Shown: positions 1-8,686, numbered from the stretch's first letter. The stretch: DNA of 64,000 bases from Labedella phragmitis (GCF_004078635.1 NZ_RZNB01000001.1:434001-498000), one strand, 5' to 3'. Numbers and translations: made by a program. Notes: generated by a model not told the origin, from the sequence alone.

Positions 1-128
1 AGCCATTGCGCCACGATGGCCGGGTCTCGGTGGGCTCGAAAGACGGCCTCGACGGGCGCGTCGAAGTCGCGCGTGAAATCGATGAAGGGCACGCCTTCGG
101 GGACGGAGAGGGTGAGTGAGTTCGTCAT
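1..128 (-). CDS. SRPBCC/AHSA1-type protein, 3' end cut by the window edge
   Basis: The gene begins with ATG at 128 and runs leftwards off the window, so only about 42 N-terminal residues are visible. They read like the first strand of the AHSA1/SRPBCC fold: a FTRDFDAPVEAVFRAH stretch followed by DPAIVAQW. That is the usual opening of Hsp90-ATPase-activator-like (Bet v1-fold) proteins, which bind hydrophobic ligands. Its ATG overlaps the stop of the upstream ArsR gene as ATGA, so the two are translationally coupled. ArsR-SRPBCC pairs are a very common actinobacterial arrangement. The ligand cannot be told from what is visible. Confidence 0.75.
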   Translation of the reverse strand, partial: MTNSLTLSVPEGVPFIDFTRDFDAPVEAVFRAHRDPAIVAQW

Positions 129-511
129 CGTTCTTCCTGTTCTCTCGGATCGGTCGACGCGGTCGCGTCGGAGGAGATGGTGCTGAGGATGGCGTCGAGC
201 GACCGGAACCGCTGCTCGCTTGCGAGCCGGTACCGGTCGATCCATGCGGTGAGGTCCTCGAGCCGCGCCGGCTCGAGGTGCACGGGGCGTCGTTGGGCGT
301 CGCGTGTGCGCGACACGATCCCGGCGGTCTCGAGTACCTGGATGTGCCGGGAGACGGCTTGCTTCGTGATCGCGAACGGTTCGGCGAGCTCGTTGACGGT
401 GGCCGGGCCCCGGCTCAGCCGCGCGACGATGCGCCGGCGGATCGGGTCGGCGAGGGCGAGGAACGCACGGTCGAGGTCGTCCTCTCTGTTTGAATCTGCG
501 CCCATGGTCAA
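125..511 (-). CDS. ArsR-family transcriptional regulator
   Basis: This is a 128-residue winged-helix repressor of the ArsR type. The N-terminal half has the family pattern FLALADPIRRRIVARL (about residues 17-32). The helix-turn-helix follows at about 38-66 (TVNELAEPFAITKQAVSRHI) and then a basic wing with RRPVHLEP. No cysteine cluster is seen, so metal sensing is unlikely; most SRPBCC-linked ArsR proteins are not metal sensors. It lies directly upstream of, and overlaps by 4 nt, the SRPBCC gene. The start is either TTG at 511, which has AGGA at good spacing, or ATG at 505. The perfect palindrome just upstream (520-543) is a likely autoregulatory operator. Confidence 0.88.
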   Translation of the reverse strand: MTMGADSNREDDLDRAFLALADPIRRRIVARLSRGPATVNELAEPFAITKQAVSRHIQVLETAGIVSRTRDAQRRPVHLEPARLEDLTAWIDRYRLASEQRFRSLDAILSTISSDATASTDPREQEER

Positions 512-519
512 CTCTGTCC

Positions 520-543
520 TTGATCAATAGATCTATTGATCAA
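520..543. promoter_or_regulatory. Perfect 24-bp palindrome, likely ArsR operator
   Basis: The arms TTGATCAATAGA and TCTATTGATCAA are exact reverse complements with no spacer. The element is AT-rich in GC-rich surroundings and lies 9-15 bp upstream of the ArsR start. Position and symmetry fit a dimeric winged-helix operator overlapping the promoter. Binding by the adjacent regulator is inferred. Confidence 0.7.
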
Positions 544-866
544 AAATGACATCGTCTCTCGACTGCTGTCAAGTCATCCCAACCGGGGTGGAGTCGCGGG
601 TGGTTCGGTCGAGTGCTCCCTTGTGACGGTCGTGAACACTCTGTTAGGAACGGGGAAACGCGGAATGCAGCACGGGAACGGGTGCGTGCACGCGGCGATT
701 GAGGAAGAGGAATGCACAGAGCATCGATCGCATGCAAGCGGAGAACGAGGGTCTGATCCGCCTCATCGACGAACGAACAGGCCCCCGGCTCCTCGCGTCA
801 CGGTTCGTCCTCCGAATTGGACCGGACCGTCGACTGTTCGCGACGTTTGACCGTCGGAGGCGGAGC
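544..866. other. Gene-free stretch upstream of the surface-protein gene
   Basis: No convincing gene is seen. A possible sigma-A-like promoter reads TTGTGA at 621-626 and TTAGGA at 644-649 (17-nt spacer) on the plus strand, which would give a leader of about 210 nt before the GTG at 867. The promoter call is weak. Confidence 0.3.
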
Positions 867-2939
867 GTGTCCGCGCGCGAGCTTCGTCCACGTCGCCTCA
901 TCGGATCGATCCTGATCATGTTCGCGCTGATCGTGGCTCTCGTCGTCGCAGGGCCGGCGGACGCGAAGGGCCAGGGCGCTGCGTGTATCACGGATGCGCC
1001 GGGGATGAACAACTGTGCTCGGTTCACGTTCACCGGCGGTCCCCAGTCGTTCATCGTTCCGCCAGGGGTGACGAGCATGCGTGTCACCCTCGACGGTGCC
1101 GGTGGCGCGGGCTCGACCGGGGGGCGGACGATCGGAACCGTGATGGTGACGGCCGGTGGCGTGTTCTCGGTAACCGTGGGCGGTAAGGGCCTCGCCACCG
1201 GCGACGGCGGGTACGGGGGCGGAGGCGATGGCGGCGGATGCTCCGGCGGCGGCTCCGGCAACGGTTTGTGCGGTGACGGCGGTGGAGGCTTGACGGGGCT
1301 GTGGGCGAACGACTCGGCATTCGTCCGCGCTGCCGCCGTCCTCATCGCCGGAGGCGGCGGTGGCCGTGGAGCGGGCGACGCGTTCGGTGGAGACGGCGGC
1401 GGACCGGTCGGAGGTGACGGTTCGCCGGGAGATGGCCCCGGTGGGACGGGCGGCACCGCCACCGCGCCCGGAGCCGGTGGAAGCGGGTTCACCGGCGCCT
1501 CCGGAGGGTCAGCCGTCTCCGGCGGCGGCGGAGGCGGCGGCGGGTGGTACGGCGGAGGCGGGGGTGTCGGCTCCCCGTCGCCCAATGGGGCGAGCGGCGG
1601 AGGGGGAGGGTCCGGCTACGTCGGCGGACCAGGGGTGATTGATGCGGTCTCGCACCCCGGCGCTGCCGGAGCGCCCGGCGCGGACGGGACCGCGATCATC
1701 GAGTGGGCTGCGCCTGCTACGACCCTCACGGCCCCTCGTGACGGTTCCGTCTCCAACCAGGTGTCCCCCTCCATTGTGGGGACCGGGTCACCGGGAAACA
1801 CCGTCACCGTCACCGACGGTCGCTCGGGCGGGATCGTCTGCGCCGCGACTGTGAGGGTCGACCATTCGTGGTCCTGCGTCCCGGTCGTCCCGCTGTCATC
1901 GGGTTCCCACCTGTTGACGGCGACTGAAACGCATCCACACGGCTTCTTCTATCCCCCGTCGGCGCCGAGCACCTACATCGTCGACCTCACCCCGCCCGCT
2001 GTGCCGACGATCACCGGTCCCGCGCGGACGACCTCGACCACTCCCACTCTCACCGGGCGAAGCGACCCCGGTACCCGTCTGGCCGTCGAGGACGCATCCG
2101 GGACGACCGTGTGCACGACGACCGCGAACGCGTCCGGCTCGTGGTCCTGCACGACAGTCGCGCTCGCAGCAGGACGGAACGTCTTGACACCCATTGCGAC
2201 GAACGCTCTCGGGAACAGTGCGTCCGGTCGCGGCTTCGCCGTCGACGTCGTCTTCGAAGCGCCCGTCCCCACCCCGATACCGCCCCCGACGGAGCATCCT
2301 CCTCCGACGGTGCAACCGTCGCCGACGGTTCCGGCTCGTGACGCGCCGACCGGACCGTCCGAGGCTGCTCCGGCCGGAACCCATGAAGCCATATCGATGG
2401 CACTCGGCTTCGGATCCACGTCCATCGCGCGTGGCGTGGTGACGACGATGCGGGGTACCGTCGGGCCCAATACCACCGGTGCAACCGTCGCCCTCACCTT
2501 CACCGGTCGGGTGACCGCCGGCGCGGTCTACCGTTCCGTCGACGTCACGCTCGGGGATGTCGATGCCGGCGCGTGTGTGGTGCGCGCCACCGAGTTCTCG
2601 TGCTCGTTCGCACTGCATACGGGGGAGTCGGCCGACGTGCGCATCCGGGTCTATCCGGACGCTCTCAATGCTCCCGACCGGCTCGTCCAACAGTTCGAGG
2701 TCTCGTCGACGGACTCCGATCAGGACAACGCGATGACGGTAGCGACACCTGTCAGCCTCGACCGCGACACCAGCGACTGGGTGTCCGCCTTCTCGCTCGA
2801 CCTCTCGTCATTCCCCGACGCCTTCGTCCCACTCCTCGCGCTGCTCCTGCTGGCTCTGGCCGCAACAGTGTCCGAAACGGAGCGGCGACGGGCGGCGGCT
2901 ACGCGTACGTCATCCACCAAGCCGGGAGTACCGACATGA
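867..2939 (+). CDS. Glycine-rich, Ig-like, membrane-anchored surface protein
   Basis: This is a secreted protein of about 690 residues. GTG at 867 is chosen because GGAGG lies 6 nt upstream and the product then opens with a clean signal peptide (basic ARELRPRR, hydrophobic core, cleavage near ADAKG). A glycine-rich domain follows (roughly residues 60-270, with long GGGGG runs), resembling the glycine-rich beta-helical domains of bacterial and eukaryotic surface proteins. Next come two Ig-like modules with repeated 'TVC..T....GSWSC' cysteine pairs, a Pro/Thr linker, a further beta-rich domain with two cysteines, and a C-terminal transmembrane segment (FVPLLALLLLALAATV) with a basic tail. No LPXTG is seen, so anchoring is by the membrane helix. 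The stop overlaps the next start as ATGA. Adhesion or matrix function is inferred. Confidence 0.8.
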   Translation: MSARELRPRRLIGSILIMFALIVALVVAGPADAKGQGAACITDAPGMNNCARFTFTGGPQSFIVPPGVTSMRVTLDGAGGAGSTGGRTIGTVMVTAGGVFSVTVGGKGLATGDGGYGGGGDGGGCSGGGSGNGLCGDGGGGLTGLWANDSAFVRAAAVLIAGGGGGRGAGDAFGGDGGGPVGGDGSPGDGPGGTGGTATAPGAGGSGFTGASGGSAVSGGGGGGGGWYGGGGGVGSPSPNGASGGGGGSGYVGGPGVIDAVSHPGAAGAPGADGTAIIEWAAPATTLTAPRDGSVSNQVSPSIVGTGSPGNTVTVTDGRSGGIVCAATVRVDHSWSCVPVVPLSSGSHLLTATETHPHGFFYPPSAPSTYIVDLTPPAVPTITGPARTTSTTPTLTGRSDPGTRLAVEDASGTTVCTTTANASGSWSCTTVALAAGRNVLTPIATNALGNSASGRGFAVDVVFEAPVPTPIPPPTEHPPPTVQPSPTVPARDAPTGPSEAAPAGTHEAISMALGFGSTSIARGVVTTMRGTVGPNTTGATVALTFTGRVTAGAVYRSVDVTLGDVDAGACVVRATEFSCSFALHTGESADVRIRVYPDALNAPDRLVQQFEVSSTDSDQDNAMTVATPVSLDRDTSDWVSAFSLDLSSFPDAFVPLLALLLLALAATVSETERRRAAATRTSSTKPGVPT

Positions 2940-3880
2940 CAGAACCCACGCCGCCCCGAACCCGCCGCAATCCGGCCCCGATCATCCTCGTCGTCGTCGC
3001 GCTGCTCCTCGTCGTCTACTACGCGGTGGTCGCACTCTCGGGCGTACTGCAGACCTCGACCGAGGTGGCGGTGCGAGACGACAACACTCTGAGCAGCGAT
3101 GACTACCTCACGCTGCGGATGTCGACGCAAGACGTCGACCTCACCAATCGCGTGATCCAGGCCAACGTGCTCCCCATTCCGCACGGCGAGCTCGAGGGTG
3201 CAGAGCCCGGCGAGATCGCCGCCAACCTCCGCATCGAGGTGCGCAGCGGCGGTGTGACGACCTCTGTCGTCGCCGTGCCCGGCGAGTCGATCGTCGACCC
3301 GACCTCCCTCACTCTCGCATTGGAACGAGGCGACTCCGACTACCCGTTCGACAAGCCCTTCGCCGACTTCCAGCTCGCCGTCGAGAACACCGATACGGAC
3401 CGTCCCGTCGCGTTCGAACTCGAGCTGTCGAATTCCGCTCGACCGTGGATGCTCACCGCTGCCCGAGGGGAGGCGAATCAGGACAACGAGAGCCTGCTGT
3501 ATCCGATCCAGATCCATGGATCGCGGGACGTGCTGACCATCACCCTCGTGATGTTCTACGTTCTGGCCATTTTGCTCACGACTCTCATGGCCGTGGTGAC
3601 CATCGGCAGTGCGATCCTGCGCCGTCAGTTGGAGTTCTCGAACGTCATCTGGCTGTCGGCGACGCTGCTGTCGTTTCCCGCTCTGCGGTCCGCCATGCCG
3701 GGCGCGCCGCCCATCGGCACCGCGCTGGACTTCCTCGTCCTCTTCCCCTGCCTCTGTTTGATCGCGGGCATGCTGCTCTGGACCGGCGGCCATCTTCTGT
3801 GGAGAGAGAGCCACGTTCTTCGTCGCCGTGTCCTCGACGATGACGAGGTCGCGCCCGACCGGGCGGCCGCATTGTCCTAG
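2936..3880 (+). CDS. DUF4436-family membrane protein
   Basis: This 314-residue protein starts with ATG at 2936, overlapping the previous stop by 4 nt. It has one N-terminal membrane helix (PIILVVVALLLVVYYAVVAL), an extracytoplasmic beta-rich region of about 200 residues containing YPFDKPFADFQL, and three C-terminal membrane helices. The loop RSAMPGAPPIGTALDFLVLF is characteristic of the actinobacterial DUF4436 family, as are the YPFD motif and the topology. Function is unknown. Tight coupling to the glycine-rich surface protein suggests that the two act together at the cell envelope; this is inference. Confidence 0.82.
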   Translation: MTEPTPPRTRRNPAPIILVVVALLLVVYYAVVALSGVLQTSTEVAVRDDNTLSSDDYLTLRMSTQDVDLTNRVIQANVLPIPHGELEGAEPGEIAANLRIEVRSGGVTTSVVAVPGESIVDPTSLTLALERGDSDYPFDKPFADFQLAVENTDTDRPVAFELELSNSARPWMLTAARGEANQDNESLLYPIQIHGSRDVLTITLVMFYVLAILLTTLMAVVTIGSAILRRQLEFSNVIWLSATLLSFPALRSAMPGAPPIGTALDFLVLFPCLCLIAGMLLWTGGHLLWRESHVLRRRVLDDDEVAPDRAAALS

Positions 3881-3921
3881 TGGGTGGGATTCGAACCCGG
3901 AACAGCGGGTCGGTCATCCCG

Positions 3922-4845
3922 TCAGGTCCGAAGGACGATGTTCTCCGGTTCCTCGTCCGCGAGGAGGTGGTCGATCTGGCGGCGAATGAGTGCGACCATG
4001 CGGGGGAGCATCGCGCCCGACGCACCGCCGACGTGGGGGCTGATGAGCACGTTCGGGAGTGACCACAGCGGGTGGTCCTCGGGCAGCGGCTCCGGGTCGG
4101 TCACGTCGAGGGCCAGGCGGATGCGCCCCTCCGTCGCGTGGCGCACGAGCGCGTCGGTGTCGGCGACCGGTCCGCGGCCGACGTTCACGACGAGGGCGCC
4201 GTCGGGGAGCGCTGAGAGCACGTCGTCGTTCACGAGGCCGGTCGTCTTCGAGGTGAGCGGCGTCACGATGATGAGGATGTCGACCTCGGGCAGCAGCTCC
4301 GGCAGCTCGTCGACACCGTGGACGGCACCGCGGTCGTCGGTGCGAGGGCGTGAGGCGACCCGGACGACGGTCGTCTCGAACGGCAGCAGGCGGTCCTCGA
4401 TCGCGCGACCGACGCCGCCATAGCCGAGGATCATGACGTTCTTGTCGGCGAGGCCCGGGGTCATCCGGCTCTTCCACGTGCCCGACTCGGCGTTCCGCAC
4501 GAACTCCGGGAGACCGCGCTGCGCGGCGAGGGCCAGGGTGAGCGCGAGCTCCGCCGTCGCCGTCTCGTGCACGGTGCTCGCGTTGGCGTAGGTGACGCCC
4601 TCGGGGAGGAGCTCGTCGACGCCGTCGTACCCGATCGATTGTGACTGCACGAGCCGGCTGGAGACCTCCGCCAGCCGACCGAGCCGACTGCTCCCGCCCA
4701 TGTACGGCGGCACGACGAGGTCGATGCGCGACCGTGGCGGCGCCCCCTCGAAGTCCCACTCGACGAGTTCGACCGAGTCGGGGAGATCGCCCACCGCGTT
4801 CGCGAGGCGGGCATCGGGGACGCTGACGACGAGGGAATCTGCCAT
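3922..4845 (-). CDS. D-isomer-specific 2-hydroxyacid dehydrogenase
   Basis: This is a 307-residue NAD(P)-dependent oxidoreductase interconverting a 2-hydroxyacid and a 2-oxoacid. The Rossmann motif GYGGVG lies at 141-146. The catalytic trio is in place: Arg224 in NVGRGP, Glu252 in DVTDPEPLP and His271 in SPHVGG. The ATG at 4845 is preferred over an in-frame upstream ATG because TAGGGT ends 7 nt before it (leaderless pattern) and homology begins there. It is divergent from the MFS-isomerase-oxidoreductase operon and may belong to the same sugar pathway. The substrate (phosphoglycerate-like, glyoxylate or another) cannot be assigned. Confidence 0.88.
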   Translation of the reverse strand: MADSLVVSVPDARLANAVGDLPDSVELVEWDFEGAPPRSRIDLVVPPYMGGSSRLGRLAEVSSRLVQSQSIGYDGVDELLPEGVTYANASTVHETATAELALTLALAAQRGLPEFVRNAESGTWKSRMTPGLADKNVMILGYGGVGRAIEDRLLPFETTVVRVASRPRTDDRGAVHGVDELPELLPEVDILIIVTPLTSKTTGLVNDDVLSALPDGALVVNVGRGPVADTDALVRHATEGRIRLALDVTDPEPLPEDHPLWSLPNVLISPHVGGASGAMLPRMVALIRRQIDHLLADEEPENIVLRT

Positions 4846-4852
4846 GCCTTCG

Positions 4853-4858
4853 ACCCTA
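4853..4858 (-). promoter_or_regulatory. Leaderless -10 for the 2-hydroxyacid dehydrogenase
   Basis: TAGGGT on the minus strand, ending 7 nt before the ATG at 4845. No Shine-Dalgarno sequence fits that start well. Confidence 0.5.
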
Positions 4859-4963
4859 GCGCCCGGGTTCGACCGCCCGACGGGGGATTGTGCGCGGCGG
4901 TGCTCGCCTCTCCTGCTCCCCGACCGACGGATCACGCGGGCCTTTTCCGTCATGCGACGAAAT

Positions 4964-4980
4964 TGATGCTTGTGCATTCA
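4964..4980. promoter_or_regulatory. Candidate operator in the divergent sugar-gene region
   Basis: TGATGC-TTGT-GCATTCA is a near-palindrome (ATGC/GCAT core) in the AT-rich part of the 230-bp gap between the dehydrogenase and the MFS gene. Its position fits a GntR- or LacI-type regulator. No regulator gene is adjacent, so the assignment is weak. Confidence 0.3.
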
Positions 4981-5076
4981 GTTCGTTCACTCCATACTCG
5001 ATCCCGCACAGTGATCGGTTTTCAGATCCGAACGCCGGCGCTGTGCTCCAGGTCTCAAGGGTGAGAGGAACCGGCA

Positions 5077-6411
5077 ATGACAACATCGAGTGGATCAGCC
5101 GCAGGGATGCCGTCCGGCATGACGGTGGCCACGGCTACCGCGCAGAACGACGCGGTGTTCCATGAGCCGACGGAACCGGCGAGACGCAGCTACGTCGCGT
5201 GGCTGCTCATCGCGCAGCTGGTCTTCTTCATCGCCCTCCTCGGCCCGGCGATCGTCGGAATCGGCCTGAAGATCCAATCGCTCGTCGACGCGGGGGAGAT
5301 CGCCGCGAACGGCGCCACCGGCGCGGCGGCCGTGCTCGGCGGCGTCGGCGCCCTCTTCGCCACTCTCGCCAACGTCATCTTCGGGCGCCTGTCCGACCGC
5401 ACGACGAGCCGCTGGGGCCGCCGACGGATCTGGATCGTCGCCGGAACCGTCATCATGACCGTCGCGTTCCTCATCATGGCGCTCGCCCCCAACCTCCTCT
5501 GGGCGACCGTCGGCTGGGCGCTCGCGCAGCTCGGTGCGAACATGGCCCTCGCGCCGTTCATCGCGACGATCGCCGACCAGGTACCGAGGTTCCAGCGCGG
5601 CAAGATCACCGCGTCGCTCGGCATCGCGCAGAACATCGGCGTCCTCGGCGGAACCTACGTCGCGCAGGCCTTCGTGGGTCAGCTCGTCATCATGTTCGTG
5701 GGACCGGCCGTTCTCGCGGTCATCGTCATGGTGATCTTCGTGGTCGTGCTGCCCGACCGTCGACTGCCCGTCCGGCCGCCTCGGGCCACCCTGCGCGATT
5801 GGGCGGAGACGTTCTGGGTCAGCCCCCGCAAGAATCCCGACTACGCGCTCGCCTGGTGGTCGCGGTTCCTCATCACGTTCGCGAGCTTCGGTTTCACGAC
5901 CTTCCGCTTCTTCTACCTCCTCAACCACATCGGTGTTCCGGAGGCGGACATCCCTGCCGTCATCACGACGAGCGTGCTCATCTACACGATCGCCCTCATC
6001 GCCGCGAGCTATTTCGCCGGCTGGCTCTCGGACCGCTTGGGTCGCCGCAAGGTCTTCGTCTGGAGCTCGACCGCGCTGTTCGCGATCGGCACCTTCGCCC
6101 TCATCTTCGTGAACGACGTGAGCGGCTTCTACGTGCTCGAGGCGCTGCTCGGCATCGCGTTCGGCATCTACGTGGGCGTCGACCTCGCGCTCGTCGTCGA
6201 CGTGCTGCCCGATCCGGAGAACTCCGGCAAGGACCTCGGCGTCTTCAACATCGCCAACGCCCTCCCGCAGACGATCGCGCCTCTCATCGGCGGAATCCTC
6301 GTCTACGTGAGCGACCCGACCGGCAACAATTACGCCCTCTGGTTCTCCGTCTGCGCTGTAGCTGCGATCGTAGGAGCACTCGTCATTTTCCCCATCAAGA
6401 AGGTCCGCTAG
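5077..6411 (+). CDS. MFS sugar-type transporter
   Basis: This 444-residue protein has about 12 predicted transmembrane helices; the first (YVAWLLIAQLVFFIALLGP) starts near residue 40. It carries the MFS loop signatures GRLSDRTTSRWGRRR between helices 2 and 3 and GWLSDRLGRRKVF in the second half. The pattern matches the glycoside/sugar-proton symporter-like MFS group. It starts with ATG at 5077 after GAGAGGA. It is the first gene of a run with a sugar-phosphate isomerase-like protein and a Gfo/Idh/MocA oxidoreductase, which points to uptake of a sugar or polyol that these enzymes degrade. The substrate is not identifiable. Confidence 0.87.
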   Translation: MTTSSGSAAGMPSGMTVATATAQNDAVFHEPTEPARRSYVAWLLIAQLVFFIALLGPAIVGIGLKIQSLVDAGEIAANGATGAAAVLGGVGALFATLANVIFGRLSDRTTSRWGRRRIWIVAGTVIMTVAFLIMALAPNLLWATVGWALAQLGANMALAPFIATIADQVPRFQRGKITASLGIAQNIGVLGGTYVAQAFVGQLVIMFVGPAVLAVIVMVIFVVVLPDRRLPVRPPRATLRDWAETFWVSPRKNPDYALAWWSRFLITFASFGFTTFRFFYLLNHIGVPEADIPAVITTSVLIYTIALIAASYFAGWLSDRLGRRKVFVWSSTALFAIGTFALIFVNDVSGFYVLEALLGIAFGIYVGVDLALVVDVLPDPENSGKDLGVFNIANALPQTIAPLIGGILVYVSDPTGNNYALWFSVCAVAAIVGALVIFPIKKVR

Positions 6412-6453
6412 TTGCGGGGTCCCGTCGGACCCCGATCGAAAGGTGATTCACAC

Positions 6454-7281
6454 ATGGCGCTTCCCCTCGCATCCGCCCAGCTCTACACGCTGGCCAAGGA
6501 GTTCACCGAGGACCCGAACGGTTCGCTCGACAAGCTCGCGGCCATCGGCCTGAAGAACGTCGAGGCGTTCGACTTCGTCGGTCGCCCCGCCGAGATCCGG
6601 GCGGCCCTCGACGCGAGCGGCCTGTCGTCGCCGACCGGTCACGCCCCGCTGCTCTCCGACGAGCTCTGGACGCCCGACGGCTCCATCCCCACTCCCGCTC
6701 CGGAGGTCGTCTTCGAGGCGGCCGCGACGCTCGGCATGACCACGGTCATCGACCCGTTCGTCGCCGCCGACCGTTGGCTCACGGAGGACGGTGTCGCGGA
6801 CATCGCGGACCGCCTCAACAAGGCCGCCGAGGTCGCCGCGACCTTCGGACTCTCCGTCGGCTACCACAACCACGCGCAGGAATTCGTCGCGTCGTTCGGT
6901 GGCCAGACGGCGTTCGAGCGGTTCGTCGCGACGACGGACGAGCGCGTCCTCATCGAGCTCGACCTCTTCTGGGCGCTCACCGGGGGCCAGGACGGTCCGG
7001 ACCTCGTGTCGAAACTCGGCTCGCGCCTCGTCGCGGTCCACGTGAAGGACGGCATCGCGCCGGCGGAGAACCCGTTCGCCCCCGACGCTGCGGCATTCGG
7101 GTCGGAGACGCTCGACCAGCGCCGCCCGGGCGAGGGCGACGTTCCGCTCGTCGCGTCCCTCGCCGCGGGTGAGGGTGCCATCCAGTACGCCGTCATCGAG
7201 TACGACAACGCCCCCGGTGACGTGTTCGCCGACATCCAGGCGAGCTACGACTTCCTCGTGAAGGGTGGGTACGCGGCATGA
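6454..7281 (+). CDS. Sugar phosphate isomerase/epimerase (xylose isomerase-like TIM barrel)
   Basis: This 275-residue protein of the AP endonuclease family 2 / xylose-isomerase-like barrel superfamily converts or dehydrates sugars and inositols using a divalent metal. Features seen are the N-terminal ASAQLYTLAKEF strand, NVEAFDF, the metal-site strand SVGYHNHAQEF, IELDLFWAL and VHVKDG near the C-terminus. ATG at 6454 has GAAAGGTGA upstream. Its stop overlaps the start of the oxidoreductase gene (ATGA at 7278), so the two are translated together and probably share a substrate. Confidence 0.87.
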   Translation: MALPLASAQLYTLAKEFTEDPNGSLDKLAAIGLKNVEAFDFVGRPAEIRAALDASGLSSPTGHAPLLSDELWTPDGSIPTPAPEVVFEAAATLGMTTVIDPFVAADRWLTEDGVADIADRLNKAAEVAATFGLSVGYHNHAQEFVASFGGQTAFERFVATTDERVLIELDLFWALTGGQDGPDLVSKLGSRLVAVHVKDGIAPAENPFAPDAAAFGSETLDQRRPGEGDVPLVASLAAGEGAIQYAVIEYDNAPGDVFADIQASYDFLVKGGYAA

Positions 7282-8408
7282 GCGGACCCGTCGGAGTCGG
7301 CGTCATCGGCGCCGGAGTCATCAGCGACACCTACCTCGAGAACCTCCGGTCCTTCCCGGACGTGAGCGTCGTGATCGTGGGCGACCTCATCGAGGAGCGG
7401 GCGAAGAGCCAGGCGGAGAAGCACGGCGTGCCCGCATGGGGTTCCGCTGCGGACGTGCTCGGCAACGACGACGTGCAGGTCGTCGTGAACCTGACGATCC
7501 CCGCTGCGCACCTCGAGATCTCCTCCGCCGCGATCGCCGCCGGTAAGCACGTGTGGAGTGAGAAGCCCCTCGGCCTCGACCGGGCGGGTGGAGCGCGATT
7601 GCTGGCGGACGCGGCGTCGAAGGGGCTCCGCGTGGGCTCGGCCCCCGACACGATCCTGGGACCGGGATTCCAGTCGGCGAAGCGTGCCCTCCAGGAGGGT
7701 CTCATCGGCGAACCGATGTTCGCGACGACGACCTTCCAGACCATCGGACCCGACCTCTGGCACCCGAGCCCCGCCTTCCTCTTCGCCGAGGGCGCTGGCC
7801 CGTTGCTGGACATGGGACCGTACTACTTCAGCGGACTCGTGAGCCTCTTCGGTCCGGTCGACCGGGTCGCGGCGCTCGGGCGGAAGAAAGCCGAGGTGCG
7901 CGAGATCCATTCGGGACCCGACGCGGGGACGACCTTCCCCGTCGAGGTGCCGACGTCGCTGCAGGTGCTCACGTCGTTCGCGGCGGGCCAGCAGGCGTCG
8001 AGCCTCCTGAGCTTCGATTCGGCGCTCGAACGCCACGGCGTCTTCGAGGTCCACGGCACGGAGGGCTCGCTCATCGTGCCCGACCCGAACCAGTTCGAGG
8101 GGCGCAGCGCCTACGTCCGGGCTCGGACGTCGCTCGCCGACGGCGACTGGGGCGAGCAGGAGTGGATCGAGATCGAGCAGAAGGGCACCGTCGTCGGTCG
8201 TGGTCTCGGGCTGCTCGACATGGTGCGCGCGATCTCCGAGGGTCGTCCGCACGTCGCCACCGGGGAACTCGGCTTCCACGTGCTCGATGTCATGCTCTCG
8301 GCGCAGGAGTCGGTGGCGAGCGGCGAGTTCGTCACCGTGGACAGCTCGATCTCCGCGCCGGTTCCGTCGGTCCCGGTCGACTTCGATCCCTTCGCCAGCA
8401 CCCTGTAG
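7278..8408 (+). CDS. Gfo/Idh/MocA-family oxidoreductase
   Basis: This 376-residue NAD(P)-dependent dehydrogenase is of the glucose-fructose oxidoreductase / inositol dehydrogenase family. The N-terminal Rossmann motif GVIGAGVIS spans about residues 8-16, the family signature EKPLG lies at 95-99, and a beta-sheet substrate domain follows with PLLDMGPYYFSGL. Length is normal. It overlaps the isomerase gene by 4 nt and is followed by a strong hairpin, so it ends the operon. The likely role is oxidation of a ring hydroxyl of a sugar or inositol brought in by the MFS protein. Confidence 0.9.
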   Translation: MSGPVGVGVIGAGVISDTYLENLRSFPDVSVVIVGDLIEERAKSQAEKHGVPAWGSAADVLGNDDVQVVVNLTIPAAHLEISSAAIAAGKHVWSEKPLGLDRAGGARLLADAASKGLRVGSAPDTILGPGFQSAKRALQEGLIGEPMFATTTFQTIGPDLWHPSPAFLFAEGAGPLLDMGPYYFSGLVSLFGPVDRVAALGRKKAEVREIHSGPDAGTTFPVEVPTSLQVLTSFAAGQQASSLLSFDSALERHGVFEVHGTEGSLIVPDPNQFEGRSAYVRARTSLADGDWGEQEWIEIEQKGTVVGRGLGLLDMVRAISEGRPHVATGELGFHVLDVMLSAQESVASGEFVTVDSSISAPVPSVPVDFDPFASTL

Positions 8409-8418
8409 GAGCTGCCCT

Positions 8419-8453
8419 GAGCGGTGGGGTCACCACAGATAGCCCCACCGCTC
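8419..8453 (+). terminator. Hairpin ending the sugar operon
   Basis: GAGCGGTGGGG and CCCCACCGCTC form a perfect 11-bp stem with a 13-nt loop, 11 nt after the stop at 8408. There is no U-tract, as is common in high-GC actinobacteria. Confidence 0.7.
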
Positions 8454-8462
8454 CGGGACGGA

Positions 8463-8686
8463 GACTCAGCGGACGACGCGATGGCGTGCGCACGGGCCCG
8501 CTGCTCCTCGACTGCGGCGCCGATGCTGTAACCCACAGCCACGGTGATCTCACCCACCGGCTTTCCGTTCTCCGTTCCCAGGAGATGCCGACGCATGACC
8601 GACCGTGTCCGGATGCGCTGCTCGAGCTCGGAGATCACCGAGGTGACCCCGGGGAGATCCTGGATCTCGGTCACCCCAGCGGTCAC
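8463..8686 (-). pseudogene. Possible remnant of a small gene, product not recognised
   Basis: The minus-strand frame from GTG at 8686 reads like real protein for about 75 residues (VTEIQDLPGVTSVISEL, then GKPVGEITVAVGYSIGAAVEEQ), with G/C at most third positions. It has no stop until it has run through the operon terminator and into the antisense of the Gfo/Idh gene, so its own 3' end appears lost. The GEITVAVGYS part faintly resembles Asp23/Gls24 envelope-stress proteins; this is weak. The GTG overlaps the stop of another minus-strand open frame (8683-9099), which looks less like coding sequence. Confidence 0.3.

Noticed and set aside
644-1585. Long Pro-rich minus-strand open frame opposite the glycine-rich protein
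   Set aside because: It is the antisense of Gly codons (GGC/GGN to proline) and has no start signal; a shadow.
3880-3925. T-arm-like sequence GGGATTCGAACCCGG just after the DUF4436 gene, suggesting a tRNA or an attachment site
   Set aside because: Only the T-loop and three stem pairs fit. No acceptor, anticodon or D arm can be built at the right distances, so it is at most a tRNA fragment.
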